A DNA stretch of 36,871 bases from Piscibacillus salipiscarius JCM 13188 (GCF_001311865.1 NZ_BBCD01000029.1:1-36871); one strand, 5' to 3'; shown: positions 9,148 to 18,495, counted from the stretch's first letter. Translations and numbers: made by a program. The notes: generated by a model from the letters alone, not told the origin.

Positions 9148-9344
9148 GTTTTTATCCCTCCAAAACGTATATATATACAAATTTAACACTAATCGAAGAT
9201 TTTCGCCATATTTTTCAGAAATAAGGCTTTTCTTGTTATTAGAATTTAATATAATTAGCTACACAACGAAAAGTTTATTTGGTAAGATGAAATGTTTTTA
9301 TATTTTGGACCAACTAACTTAATTAATCCATTTACTTAGAAACA

Positions 9345-9380
9345 TAAAAAACACCTAGCATTTTATATCACTAGGTGTTT
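9345..9380 (-). terminator. Terminator of ndoAI-ndoA
   Basis: A 9-bp perfect stem (AACACCTAG/CTAGGTGTT) with a 12-base loop, followed on the minus strand by TTTTTT. The TAA of ndoA begins inside the stem. It separates the toxin-antitoxin pair from the sigB operon. Confidence 0.82.
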
Positions 9381-9729
9381 ATAAATCCATCAAACCTAAA
9401 CTAATTTGTAAAGCTTCATCTACTTGTTTCATTAAATGTTCGTCTAATGATGTAATTTTGTCAGTTAATCGTTGTTTGTCGATCGTACGTATTTGTTCTA
9501 ATAACACTACTGAGTCTCTTTCAAACTTATATTTCTTTGAATCAATCTCAACGTGTGTAGGCAGCTTGGCTTTTTGAATTTGAGCTGTAATCGCTGCTAC
9601 GATCACTGTCGGACTGAACCTATTTCCTATATTATTTTGTATAATGAGAACTGGGCGAACACCGCCTTGTTCTGATCCGACCACTGGCGTCAAATCAGCA
9701 TAATAGACGTCGCCACGTTTTACGTACAA
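9379..9729 (-). CDS. ndoA: NdoA/EndoA, MazF-family mRNA interferase toxin
   Basis: 116 aa, the length of B. subtilis EndoA, with the MazF/PemK core [20 protein letters not shown] and VRPVLIIQN, and a near-identical [15 protein letters not shown]. It cleaves single-stranded mRNA at a short motif (UACAU in B. subtilis, established knowledge). The start is TTG at 9729 with GGGGTG eight bases upstream. It is five bases downstream of the antitoxin gene and ends in a terminator. Intact. Confidence 0.96.
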   Translation of the reverse strand: MYVKRGDVYYADLTPVVGSEQGGVRPVLIIQNNIGNRFSPTVIVAAITAQIQKAKLPTHVEIDSKKYKFERDSVVLLEQIRTIDKQRLTDKITSLDEHLMKQVDEALQISLGLMDL

Positions 9730-9734
9730 ATTAA

Positions 9735-10012
9735 TTACACCCCACTCACTAAGCGCTCAAGAGTGGTTTCAGCCTCCTCTTCGGCTTCAAATGCTTCAGA
9801 TGCAATCCCTAAGTTGATATTTTTCATTTCGACATAACCACGGCGCATCTTATCTTGAATCTTTCGTTTCTTTTCTTCCTGGACATAAGTGTTAATGGCT
9901 TGAAGTATTAAGGCTTCACGATCTAATTCATCATGATTTTCCACTAAGTCATCACACTCATTAATTAAAGACTCAGGTAGCTTTACGACGATTCTTTCGA
10001 AGTTTCAGACAT
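9735..10012 (-). CDS. ndoAI: NdoAI/EndoAI, MazE-type antitoxin (one frameshift)
   Basis: 92 aa after repair, like the B. subtilis antitoxin. The ribbon-helix-helix N-terminus ([20 protein letters not shown]) breaks at the T run 9995-9997, where one base is missing; the rest is in frame and ends in [11 protein letters not shown], the conserved toxin-binding tail. The ATG at 10012 follows GGGGGTG. A true loss of antitoxin beside an intact toxin would be lethal in expectation, which supports sequencing error. Confidence 0.92.
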
Positions 10013-10056
10013 TCCTTACACCCCCAGGTTAATTCGCACAGCAAAATCTATTGTTT

Positions 10057-10086
10057 ATCATAGCACTCTTCCCCATGTTTCGTAAA
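10057..10086 (-). promoter_or_regulatory. Putative SigA promoter of ndoAI-ndoA
   Basis: TTTACG (10086-10081), an 18-base spacer and TATGAT (10062-10057), 45 bases before the antitoxin ATG. Confidence 0.6.
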
Positions 10087-10150
10087 GAAAAACAGAAAAG
10101 TCGGTTATAAAAGAATTTTGAGTAAAAATTAATGAATACCTCAAAAAAGA

Positions 10151-11272
10151 TTATCTATTTTTATAAAACCTTGGTATTCTTTCACCTAATATGCAGGGTA
10201 TCTCATAGTTAATCGTCTCAAGATGTTTTGCAGCATCATCCATGGTGACTAAACTACCTTGATTTTCTCCTATTAAGGTCACAATTTCCCCTACATTATA
10301 AGGTTGGTCTAGTTTTACCATGCACTGATCCATACAAATTCTACCGACTATTGGGTACCTTTTACCGTCAATAAGTACTTGGAAGTTTTGAAGTTTACGA
10401 ATCCATCCATCTCCATATCCTATTGGGATAGTACCAATCCACTCATCCTGACTTGCCCTATAAGTAGCTCCGTAACTTATAGCATCACCTTTGTGAATCT
10501 TTTTGACATGAATGAGCTTTGAATATAATGAAAATGCTGGTTTAAGATGTATAGGCTCTACTTCTTTTACATGTTCTGATGGGTAGAGTCCATATAGACT
10601 AATACCAAAACGCACACCATCAAACATATCGTCAGGAAACCTCATCGATGCAGCTGAATTGCCGATGTGAATAGTTAATGAGTCAGGAAGATATGACCTT
10701 ACTTGTTTTAACCATTGCTTGAACGCTCCCATTTGTTGATAGTAATATTTAAGGTCTGGTTCATCAGCCGTTGCAAAATGAGTGAACACTCCCGTTATAT
10801 TAACATGAGTTTGTTCACATGCCTCAATAACATCATATGCTTCTTCTACACTTCTTATACCTATACGCCCCATACCTGTGTCGACTTTAAGATGAACAGA
10901 TAATGTTTGACCCTTTAAAAGTCTTGCAGCCTGCTCAATCCATTCTGTTTGAAAGACTGTTAGAACTATATCATGTTCAGCTGCTAACTTAGCATATTCA
11001 GGGCTCGTCCAACCCATCACAAGAATAGGAACATCTTTGAAATGCTCGCGTAAACGCAACGCTTCATCTAATACCGCTACCGCTAAAGTTGTTGCTCCTG
11101 CTTCAAGTGCAGCCTGTGCTACCTCTAGTTCACCATGTCCATAAGCGTTCGCTTTAACCACGGCGAACACTTCTTTATCTTTAATATGCTTTTTCATCTC
11201 AATGACATTATGTCGAACGGCATCAAGATCCACTTCGACCCAAGTATCTCGATGATATCCAGCTTTATCCAT
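10151..11272 (-). CDS. alr: Alanine racemase
   Basis: 373 aa fold-type III PLP enzyme converting L- to D-alanine for peptidoglycan. The PLP lysine is Lys40 in VVKANAYGHG, and the second catalytic base is Tyr267 in ISYGATYRA. MDQCMV and GERIPRFY near the end are family-typical. The ATG at 11272 has AGAGGT upstream. It has its own promoter and lies between ndoAI and the lipoprotein gene, as in B. subtilis. Intact. Confidence 0.97.
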   Translation of the reverse strand: MDKAGYHRDTWVEVDLDAVRHNVIEMKKHIKDKEVFAVVKANAYGHGELEVAQAALEAGATTLAVAVLDEALRLREHFKDVPILVMGWTSPEYAKLAAEHDIVLTVFQTEWIEQAARLLKGQTLSVHLKVDTGMGRIGIRSVEEAYDVIEACEQTHVNITGVFTHFATADEPDLKYYYQQMGAFKQWLKQVRSYLPDSLTIHIGNSAASMRFPDDMFDGVRFGISLYGLYPSEHVKEVEPIHLKPAFSLYSKLIHVKKIHKGDAISYGATYRASQDEWIGTIPIGYGDGWIRKLQNFQVLIDGKRYPIVGRICMDQCMVKLDQPYNVGEIVTLIGENQGSLVTMDDAAKHLETINYEIPCILGERIPRFYKNR

Positions 11273-11311
11273 ACTATAACCTCTTCTGTTTATATAATAT
11301 TTATTGTCATT

Positions 11312-11341
11312 ATTATCTTAATAACCGTTGAGTGCTGTCAA
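11312..11341 (-). promoter_or_regulatory. SigA promoter of alr
   Basis: TTGACA (11341-11336), an 18-base spacer and GATAAT (11317-11312) on the minus strand, about 40 bases before the alr ATG. Confidence 0.75.
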
Positions 11342-11372
11342 TAAGATTAAAGCTGGAAAAGCCTTCATAAAC

Positions 11373-11409
11373 AAAAAATTACCCATAATAGGAGCCTATT
11401 ACGGGGTAA
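11373..11409 (-). terminator. Terminator after the YdcC-like gene
   Basis: On the minus strand TTACCC...CCTATTATGGGTAA forms a long imperfect stem followed by TTTTTT. It lies between the lipoprotein gene and the alr promoter. Confidence 0.75.
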
Positions 11410-11435
11410 ATGAACTGACCACAACACTCTTTAAT

Positions 11436-12458
11436 TTATTTCATCGCTTGACCTTGAACAGATTTCGCAACCTCAACCATCTCTTCAACAGTTAATGAAT
11501 CACTAGCTAACACAAATCTCATACCGTCTTGTTGCCACTCAAGGGAATTATTCGTTAAATGACCCACTGTAAAACCTAAGTTCACCATTTCTCCTTCTGC
11601 ATAAACCGGAACATCAACAGAAGTCGGATGTGAATTAGTGTACATTTCTTGTACTAATTTAAAGTGCTTGTCACCGTCATAAGTTAGAATCGATCGCTCA
11701 CCATTGTCAGTTGATACAACTTTCTCGTTCGTAAATTCTACCCCTCCAGGTAAGTTCGTTGGATAATAGACCGCCATTGATTGTTCTTCTAACTCAGCTA
11801 CAGTTGGAACACTAACCGTTCCTTCTGCTAAGTTTTGTTCTGTATCGAATTCACCCTCTTTAATTTCTGGGTTGAATTCAAATTCCGTGAAGTCTACTTT
11901 TACCATCGTTTCATTTTGAGAGTTTAAAACTCTTACATGAGCTGGTTCATATGTCTTCTTATGGAAGTAGATCTTCTGATAAGGTAATTGCTGGTTACCT
12001 TTATAATTCGTTTTCACAGTAAATTCATAGAAGTTTTCGGTACTCTTGAATTCACGATCAGCGTCATTTGCTATATCTGACACTAACGATGTGAATAAAT
12101 ATGGCTGACTATGATGTTTTGGCCAATCGTTTTGGAACTTGTAACTTTTGTTGATGGAAGGAGTTAATACAAAAACACCTTCGTCATTTCTTAAGATTAC
12201 TTGGTTCCCTTTTTCATCTAATTCATTTTGAAGTACAACTTTGTAATAATCATCTTTCTGATGCCAAACTTGTACATCAAACTGTTGTGGTTCTTCTCCT
12301 GTTTCAATCACCATGTCAGCAGTAGCTTTAAAACTTTGCATCTCTTCTGCTTTTTTGTTAAGCGAATCCACAACATCTTCGGCCGTATTCTCTCCGCATG
12401 CTGCCAGTAGCCCCACCATAAACAAGAGAGTAATGAAGAGCACTAGTTTCCTTTTCAT
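11436..12458 (-). CDS. ydcC: YdcC-like outer-membrane-lipoprotein-carrier-type (LolA fold) lipoprotein
   Basis: 340 aa lipoprotein. The signal peptide MKRKLVLFITLLFMVGLL ends in lipobox LAAC with lipidated Cys21. The following region resembles the LolA/LolB-like fold proteins annotated as YdcC or sporulation protein in Bacilli. The place between acpS and alr is the same as ydcC in B. subtilis. A SigE-like promoter upstream (see 12567-12595) fits mother-cell expression, which is reported for ydcC. AAGGAG lies eight bases before the ATG. Biochemical function is unknown. Intact. Confidence 0.85.
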   Translation of the reverse strand: MKRKLVLFITLLFMVGLLAACGENTAEDVVDSLNKKAEEMQSFKATADMVIETGEEPQQFDVQVWHQKDDYYKVVLQNELDEKGNQVILRNDEGVFVLTPSINKSYKFQNDWPKHHSQPYLFTSLVSDIANDADREFKSTENFYEFTVKTNYKGNQQLPYQKIYFHKKTYEPAHVRVLNSQNETMVKVDFTEFEFNPEIKEGEFDTEQNLAEGTVSVPTVAELEEQSMAVYYPTNLPGGVEFTNEKVVSTDNGERSILTYDGDKHFKLVQEMYTNSHPTSVDVPVYAEGEMVNLGFTVGHLTNNSLEWQQDGMRFVLASDSLTVEEMVEVAKSVQGQAMK

Positions 12459-12566
12459 TCAGACAACTCCTTCGCCTCATAATCGTTACTCATTCTTTAG
12501 GAACAAGCGATCTATTCGTGTTGCGGTGACAATGTGCACATTGGATCATTTGTTACCCCGCAATAC

Positions 12567-12595
12567 ACTATATGAGACGACTTGTCTTAATATGC
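12567..12595 (-). promoter_or_regulatory. Putative SigE promoter of the ydcC-like gene
   Basis: GCATATT (12595-12589), a 14-base spacer and CATATAGT (12574-12567) on the minus strand resemble the SigE consensus (KMATATT-N13-15-CATACAAT). The leader would be about 100 bases and contains a 14-bp palindrome at 12530-12543. Confidence 0.55.
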
Positions 12596-12615
12596 AGACT
12601 AGCTATAAGAGAAAT

Positions 12616-12975
12616 TTATTTTTCTATAATGACTTGAGCAATTGCATAATCTTTGCTATGAGAAAGTGAAATATGAGCATTTTCATCTAAGGTTCCACCT
12701 TTAAATATCCGCGGCCTTCCATACTGATCTGGTAAGATTTCAATAGATTGAAACGATACTTCACTGCCTATACCTGTTCCAATTGCCTTACTAAAAGCTT
12801 CTTTTGCAGCAAACCGTCCAGCTATGTATTCAACTTTACGCTTAATATGGTCAAATTTGTTAAGCTGCTCTTTCTCCCTTTCTGTTAAGATTCTATTAAT
12901 AAACTTGTCATTTTTATTCATGAGGCGCTCAATTCTATGTAATTCCACTAGGTCAATACCAGTCCCTGTAATCAT
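12616..12975 (-). CDS. acpS: Holo-[acyl-carrier-protein] synthase
   Basis: 119 aa trimeric AcpS type. GIDLVEL supplies the magnesium ligand Asp8, and [12 protein letters not shown] supplies Glu59. It transfers 4'-phosphopantetheine from CoA to acyl carrier protein. [14 protein letters not shown] near the end is typical. Ribosome site is weak (GAGATGA). The gene is divergent from the rhomboid gene and upstream of the lipoprotein gene, as in B. subtilis. Intact. Confidence 0.97.
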   Translation of the reverse strand: MITGTGIDLVELHRIERLMNKNDKFINRILTEREKEQLNKFDHIKRKVEYIAGRFAAKEAFSKAIGTGIGSEVSFQSIEILPDQYGRPRIFKGGTLDENAHISLSHSKDYAIAQVIIEK

Positions 12976-13003
12976 GATTTCATCTCGCTTTCAAGAAATA
13001 TAA

Positions 13004-13032
13004 TTGAATATTTTACAAATCATTAGTATCCT
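13004..13032 (+). promoter_or_regulatory. Putative SigA promoter of the rhomboid gene
   Basis: TTGAAT (13004-13009), a 17-base spacer and TATCCT (13027-13032) in the acpS-rhomboid divergent gap, about 60 bases before the ATG. Confidence 0.45.
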
Positions 13033-13094
13033 AAAGAAAAGTGCTCATAACCGTATTTAAACGCATACATAAATTTAAGAAAGAGGCGACGCCA

Positions 13095-13757
13095 ATGTTT
13101 TTTGTTCGCACTGAAAGTTTTAAGCAGTTTCTAAGGTTTTACCCTGTTGTATCCGTTATTGTCGCCATTAACTTGATTTTATATCTTTTTACTCGGATTA
13201 TAACTTTACCTATTTTTGTAGACTTATGGACTTTAATGGTTGGTTTTAATCTTTACATACAAATGGGTGAGTATTGGCGATTGTTAACCCCAATTTTTCT
13301 TCACGGTAGTGTAATGCATGTCCTATTTAACAGTTTTAGTACCGTTTTATTTGGCCCCGCATTAGAACGGATGCTTGGTAAATTCAAGTTTATTTTAGCA
13401 TACTTATTAACAGGCGTTTTAGCGAATGTGGCTTACTACTTTCTAGGTGACCTTATGGGATCTCATGTAGGTGCTTCTGGTGCCATTTACGGTCTATTTG
13501 GATTATACGCTTATATGATTTTTGCTAGACGTGATTTAATTGATTCACAGAGTACTCAAATCGTTGTTGTGTTTGTCATTATCGGGTTCTTAACATCATT
13601 CGGACCTGGGATCAATTACATCGCTCATATCTTCGGATTTATTACTGGTGTTGCGTTAGGTCCAGTTTTAATCGATAAAATAAAAATGGTTATTTTGATG
13701 GCTGGTAATGGGACTGAGTATTATTTTAAATGCAAACATATAATTCTATGTTACTGA
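13095..13757 (+). CDS. Rhomboid family intramembrane serine protease
   Basis: About 220 aa with six hydrophobic segments. HGSVMHVLFNSFS is the conserved HxxxxHxxxN helix, GASGAIYG holds the catalytic serine, and IAHIFGFITG holds the catalytic histidine. The ATG at 13095 follows GAGG by eight bases. It is the YdcA-type rhomboid next to acpS. The last 20 residues after VLIDKIK look unlike a normal tail; one added A in the run near 13683-13687 would instead end the protein as KNGYFDGW at about 13706, so a frameshift near the 3' end is possible. Confidence 0.9.
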   Translation: MFFVRTESFKQFLRFYPVVSVIVAINLILYLFTRIITLPIFVDLWTLMVGFNLYIQMGEYWRLLTPIFLHGSVMHVLFNSFSTVLFGPALERMLGKFKFILAYLLTGVLANVAYYFLGDLMGSHVGASGAIYGLFGLYAYMIFARRDLIDSQSTQIVVVFVIIGFLTSFGPGINYIAHIFGFITGVALGPVLIDKIKMVILMAGNGTEYYFKCKHIILCY

Positions 13758-13769
13758 GGTGTTAGCGGA

Positions 13770-14672
13770 ATGGAGCAAAAACAAATCACACCATATATTG
13801 CTATAACAATCGGAGTACTCGCAGTCTCTACATCTGCCATATTTGTTAGATTAGCAGATGCTCCTTCTTCTATTGTTGCATTATATCGTTTACTATTTGC
13901 AAGTTTATTAATGGTCCCGTTAGTGTTACTAAAATATCGGCATGAGCTCGTAAAGGTTTCATCAAGGGACTTACTGTTATCTACAGCTTCTGGGGTTTTT
14001 CTAGCACTACATTTCATCCTATGGTTCGAGTCATTAAACCACACATCAGTGGCTAGTTCAGTCGTACTCGTAACGACTCAACCAATTTGGGCCTTTTTAG
14101 GTGGCTATCTATTTTTTAAAGAACGATTTACAAGTGGAGCCGTAATCAGTTTGTTCATTGCACTTGTTGGAAGTGTCATAATAAGCTGGGGGGGATTTCC
14201 AAATTAGCGGCATGGCACTATTCGGTAACTTTCTAGCTTTACTCGGGGCCATTGCAGTTACAGGCTATTTTCTATTTGGACAAACTGTTAGAAAGCGTTT
14301 ATCTTTAATTCCATATACATTCATTGTTTACGGAATCAGCTCACTTACACTTGTTATTTACAATTTAGTTATACAAGAATCGTTTACAGGGTATACATCA
14401 GATACATGGCTATATTTCTTAGCCCTTGCGATTATCCCAACTTTTTTTTTGGTCATACACTTTTCAATTGGGCGATCAAATGGGTTAATGCCTCCACGAT
14501 TACCATGGGGATTTTATTCGAACCTGTCGGAGCATCCATCTTAGCCTTTTTCATTCTTGATGAGCTCGTGACTTGGTCTCAATTTTTAGGTGGCGTCATA
14601 GTCATATTCGGTCTAATTCTATTTATATTTAGTACTACAAAGAAAAAGAAAGTAAAAGTATTAGACAAGTAG
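13770..14672 (+). CDS. EamA/DMT family transporter (two frameshifts)
   Basis: About 300 aa with ten predicted hydrophobic segments in two EamA repeats. The first repeat includes VALYRLLFASLLMVPLVLL and FESLNHTSVASSVVLVTTQP; the second includes GHTLFNWAIKWVNASTITMG and EPVGASILAFFIL. The first break is the seven-G run at 14188-14194, where removing one G restores SWGDFQISGMALFG. The second is the nine-T run at 14442-14450, which is one T short or two T too long. Substrate unknown; family members export amino acids or other metabolites. GAGGTG precedes the ATG at 13770. Confidence 0.88.
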
Positions 14673-14710
14673 CATAATAAATTAGTAAAAGTATAAAAAG
14701 AGGTGAGGTC

Positions 14711-15566
14711 ATGGATTTTCAATTAGTAGTAGATGGTGGTGCTGATTTAACTCAAGAAACGATTGAACGATTTAACATTAAAGTAGTCCCACTCAACATT
14801 CATTTTGACGATACAGAATACAAAGCTGGTGAAGACTTAGATATTGACACTTTTTATAGGAAAATGTCTGAATCAGAAGAGTTACCGAAGACATCAGCGT
14901 CCAGTCCCAATGATTTTTATCATGCTTTTAAAGAAGTAGATCAAGATGTTCCAATTTTAATGCTGGCTCTTACGAAGAATCTAAGCGCAACATATCAGAA
15001 TGCTGTTTTAGGAAAAGAGATGCTACTCGATGAAGAAACAGAACGTAAAATTGAAATCATTAATACAAAAACCGCTTCAAGTGGCATTGCACTCCTCGTC
15101 AATGAAGTGATTAAACTTAAGATGAATCAAGTTGATTTTCACGATATAGCTGAAAAAATAAAAGTTTATGCTGAAAAAACAACGACTCTCTTTTCATTAA
15201 AAACGGTAGAAAACTTAATTAAAGGTGGGCGGTTAGATCGGATGAGAGGTGCGATCGCCAAAACTCTTAATATCAAACTTTTAATGAAAGCATCTGATGA
15301 AGGTACTATTGAAGTGACAGAAAAAAGTTCGTGGTGAGAAAAAAGCATTACGGCGTCTTGTAGAACAAATTGGTGAGTATTCTAAATCATTAGAAGGTAA
15401 AACGATTGCAATGTCACACAGTAATTGTGAAGAGAAAGCTAGAAAGGTTTTGGCCTCAATTCGCGAAAAATACAATCCAGATGAAGAAATTTTAGTCGAA
15501 ATGGGTCCATTAATCGCAACCCACGCTGGTGAGGGTGGACTCGTCATCTCATTTTTAGAAGATTAA
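14711..15566 (+). CDS. DegV family fatty-acid-binding protein (one frameshift)
   Basis: 284 aa after repair. The N-terminal DegV motif VVDGGADLT, PKTSASSPNDF and LTKNLSATYQNA are typical. The break is the six-A run at 15321-15326: removing one A gives KVRGEKKALRRLVEQIG and runs to the end (THAGEGGLVISFLED). DegV proteins such as FakB bind fatty acids for the FakA kinase; other DegV ligands are not known, and no fakA lies here. GAGGTG precedes the ATG. Confidence 0.88.
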
Positions 15567-15581
15567 TCACTGATATAAGAC

Positions 15582-15618
15582 AAAAGAGCTGGCCAATTGA
15601 TTACAGGTCAGCTCTTTT
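15582..15618. terminator. Bidirectional terminator between degV-like and MFS genes
   Basis: AAAAGAGCTGGCC (15582-15594) pairs with GGTCAGCTCTTTT (15606-15618) with A and T runs on both sides. It serves the convergent DegV and MFS genes; the MFS stop codon falls in the loop. Confidence 0.82.
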
Positions 15619-17119
15619 ATATGTTCCATAATAATCTTCGTAATGAGGTGCTGGTGAAAAAATAGCTAAGATCATAGCTGTTATTGGAAGGATTAAGATT
15701 AATAATAGAATCTCTTGATATCCACCAAACCATGCAAAGAAATAACCAAATGGGATAGGCCCCAAAGCTGATCCTACTACCATCGTCGACTGAGCAATAC
15801 TTTTAATACTTCCTAAATGAGTTCGCCCAAAGTAATTAGGCCATACAATACTAAGTACAATTCGCTCAAAACCATGAGCAAATCCCCCAAATGACGCCAT
15901 AAATAATGGCCCCCGTAGCACTAGAAACAAAATAAAGTGTTCCAATAGCAACTACGTGTATGGCAAACATCCCTGATAACAAATAATTTACTTTGACCTT
16001 ATCTGCTAGATATCCAGAAATAAACGTCACTGGAAAACCGATAATTGCCATTAATGACAGTACAAATGCTGCAATTTCTAATGAAAATCCTTTTGTCTCA
16101 GCAATGGATACTAAATGAAAGGTAATGCCTGTATTGGTTAAAGCAGGAATGCTAACGCATATTAAAACTACCCAGAATGCCCTTGTTTTCATGGCCTCTT
16201 TTAATGTCCAGCTGATTTCTTGATCTTCATCTTCTTCAAGGTTTCTTGATGCTTCTTGCTGAATTTCAGTTCGTCGTTTAGTTTGTTTAATACGAATATA
16301 TATGCCTAATAAGGCTACTGCACCTAATAATAAAATAATCCGAACAAGAGTTGACGGAAACCAATTAATGGTCGTATTCAAAGCTGATTGTATGGTCGGA
16401 ATTAACGTTAAGCCTATGAGTACAATGATACTGACAATCGTAAAAAGTGGTGCTCTTGACGATTTCTTAACGCTTAAGTTTAATTTAGCACTTGTAGATT
16501 TACCATCTATAACTTCTCCTTTATCCGCTGGTTGATTACGTACAAATATTAGAACTAACGGAACGAAAATAACCAGTAACGCCACTCCCCAAACTACCCA
16601 AGTTGAACGCCATCCAACTTGCTGGACAAGAAAGGCATTTAACGGCGGAAATAATGCTGCACCAGCAAAACCTCCAATTGCCATAATGCTTAATGCACGC
16701 CCTCTTTTTCGCATAAACCATTGCGGAACCAAGGTGTTAGGCAATAATGTCATCGAACCTTGTCCAAAAAGTCGTAACATAAAAAAGCCTAAAAACATCA
16801 TGACAGGCCCTGTGATCATCGCATTCCAAAAGGTCGCTAATGCTAAGGCAATACCGACAACGACCATCATTAAGCGCTGCCCGTATAAGTCCGTTAATTT
16901 TCCAATCGTAAAGAGTAAAAAACCTGCCATGAGCGTTGCTGCTGAGTATAAATTAGATATAAATGGCCTTGAGAATTCGAACTCCTCTTCATAAAGTTCT
17001 ATAAACATTGATACAGCAAATGTTTGACCTGGACCAGAGAAAAACACTCCTATTGCTGAGATAATCACTATTACCCATCCGTAATAAAAAGGGGGGGTTG
17101 GTACTTTATTGTTCCTCAT
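15601..17119 (-). CDS. MFS transporter (one frameshift)
   Basis: About 505 aa with twelve hydrophobic segments, starting YYGWVIVIISAIGVFFSGPG. A motif-A-like loop is GKLTDLYGQRLMM, and a charged cytoplasmic loop (about residues 280-315) separates the halves. The break is the five-C run at 15884-15888; dropping one base gives VIWGFAHGFERI and continues to KRADL. The overall pattern suggests a monocarboxylate/oxalate-formate-type or related transporter, but the substrate cannot be told. The Shine-Dalgarno site is weak. A possible promoter (TTGGAA-N16-TAAAAT) overlaps the preceding coat-gene terminator. Confidence 0.88.
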
Positions 17120-17160
17120 ATGTAAAGCCTACTCTCTATTTCACAATGGTTTATATTTTA

Positions 17161-17203
17161 ACATAAAAATAAGTCTTTCCAATATCGAATTGGAAAGACT
17201 TAT
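17161..17203 (-). terminator. Terminator of the YppG-like gene
   Basis: A perfect 15-bp stem (17169-17183 with 17189-17203, loop ATCGA), followed on the minus strand by TTTTTATG. The stop codon of the YppG-like gene lies within the stem. Confidence 0.85.
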
Positions 17204-17542
17204 AGTTTCATTCCTTTAACAAAATCATTAAGCGTTTTGACCATAGGGGCTATTTGTGATGCTGTCTTCATGAACTGATTAGTCGTTGCGATCACCTTAT
17301 CTATATCGACTTCACCTTGATCGTCTTGAAAATATTCAACAAAGGTGAATGGTATTTTGTAAGTTGGCACCAAATTGTTCTTCATATTGATTTGGAACTT
17401 CATAATATAATGGTTGTGACTGATTCGTGAAGGGTTGTTGGTATGGATTCTGAATATGCTGGTTCGGATAATAGTAAGGTGGATAGTAATAATCATTAGG
17501 GAAATTTGGATTGTTAAATGTATTACTTTGATTCTGCCTCAA
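17200..17542 (-). CDS. YppG-like spore coat protein (one frameshift)
   Basis: About 113 aa. The N-terminal half is rich in Asn, Pro, Gln and Tyr (DYYYPPYYYPNQH), as in coat proteins; the C-terminal half EYFQDDQGEVDIDKVIATTN plus MVKTLNDFVKGM resembles the YppG family C-terminus. The two halves are in different frames; one extra base between about 17340 and 17400, likely the T run 17355-17358, must be removed. The TTG at 17542 has GGAGG at nine-base spacing; the TTG at 17548 is the alternative start but is only three bases from it. Confidence 0.75.
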
Positions 17543-17603
17543 AGGCAAACACCTCCTACCACATCTTATGACAGATGGGTTAAGATAAGTGTTTGTCTTT
17601 AAT

Positions 17604-17841
17604 CTACAAACCTAATTCTTTTTTAATTCGATCGAGTTGAAGTCCTTGAATGTAGGTATCTTGAATAAATATCGTGGGTGTCGCAAAAATACCTTGATCT
17701 TGTAAATTTTTTAGATGTTCAGGGTTTTCTTTAACATCCTTTTCTACAAACTCAATCCCCCCATGCATCAAGTTGATTTTTCAAAAGCTTAGATTTTTCG
17801 CATTGATCATGGCTATAAACAATAACGGACTCTTTATTCAA
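17604..17841 (-). CDS. Glutaredoxin-like small thioredoxin-fold protein (one frameshift)
   Basis: 78 aa after repair, with TTG start at 17841 and AGGTG seven bases upstream. The N-terminus VIVYSHDQCEKSKLL has a single active cysteine in a CxxS motif, and ATPTIFI contains the cis-proline of the thioredoxin fold. The frame breaks at the six-C run 17757-17762; removing one base joins KNQLDAWG to IEFVEKDVKENPEHLKNL. The likely role is thiol-disulfide exchange or de-glutathionylation-like chemistry with bacillithiol; this is inference from the fold. Both frames are short and easily missed. Confidence 0.78.
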
Positions 17842-17912
17842 TGTAGTTCACCTCATTCTAGATGTTACATAGAATTTTTACCCACATGAACCAGGAGATA
17901 AACATTAAATTT

Positions 17913-18378
17913 TTAACGATTTTTAATAGAATTCGCGTTTAGTCCTAGTTTCTTAACAAGCTCAATAGCTTGTACTTTTTCTTCATCTGTTAAACCACTC
18001 ATAATTCGCTCAATCTGCTTCCAATGTTCAGGAAATATCTCATTTAATAAAACGCGTCCTTTGTCCGAAATCTGAGCGTAAGTCACTCGTCTATCATGCT
18101 CAGATTGGGTACGTACTAGATAACCCTTTTTCTCTAAGTTGTTTACGACGTAAGTAATCGAACCACTTGTTAACAATATACGTTCCCCTATTTTCTGTAG
18201 AGGCTGTTTCCCCCCTGTGATATAGTAATTCTAACGTAGCAAACTCGGTTGGATTTAGTCCATAGCGCACCATATCATCTTGCGCTAAATCTAAAATAGT
18301 TCTTGTTGCTTTTGACAAAACCACAAATAACTTTAAAGAAGGATCTTCTCTTCGCTCTTCATAGAATTCATGTTCCAT
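17913..18378 (-). CDS. MarR family transcriptional regulator (one frameshift)
   Basis: 154 aa after repair. Winged-helix core: LNPTEFATLELLYHRG, then SGSITYVVNNLEKKGYLVR with the wing QSEHDRRVTYAQISDKG. The break is the six-C run 18210-18215; removing one base gives HRGKQPLQKIGERILLTSGS. ATG 18378 has AGGAAGGG at suitable spacing; ATG 18384 or GTG 18387 are alternatives. The SGSITYV recognition helix is like that of MhqR-type repressors of quinone stress genes, but ligand and targets are unknown. It is divergent from the methyltransferase gene. Confidence 0.87.
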
Positions 18379-18441
18379 TCCCATCACCCTTCCTGTCTTA
18401 TAAGCTCATTATAAGGATTAGAATTAGGCGCGTCAAAACAG

Positions 18442-18470
18442 TTTTCAAACAGGTTGAAATTTGTCATAAT
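18442..18470 (+). promoter_or_regulatory. Putative promoter of the methyltransferase gene
   Basis: TTTTCA (18442-18447), a 17-base spacer and CATAAT (18465-18470) in the MarR-methyltransferase divergent gap. Moderate match. Confidence 0.4.
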
Positions 18471-18495
18471 AGACTTGCTTTAAGGAGGAATAAAC

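Noticed and set aside
9735..10012. Antitoxin pseudogene or orphan MazF toxin
   Set aside because: One missing base in an A run explains the break and the toxin gene is intact; losing only the antitoxin is unlikely to be tolerated.
14401..14460. Programmed frameshifting in the nine-T run of the EamA gene
   Set aside because: A single product is expected for this family and the same gene has another run error at 14188-14194; a sequencing error is simpler.
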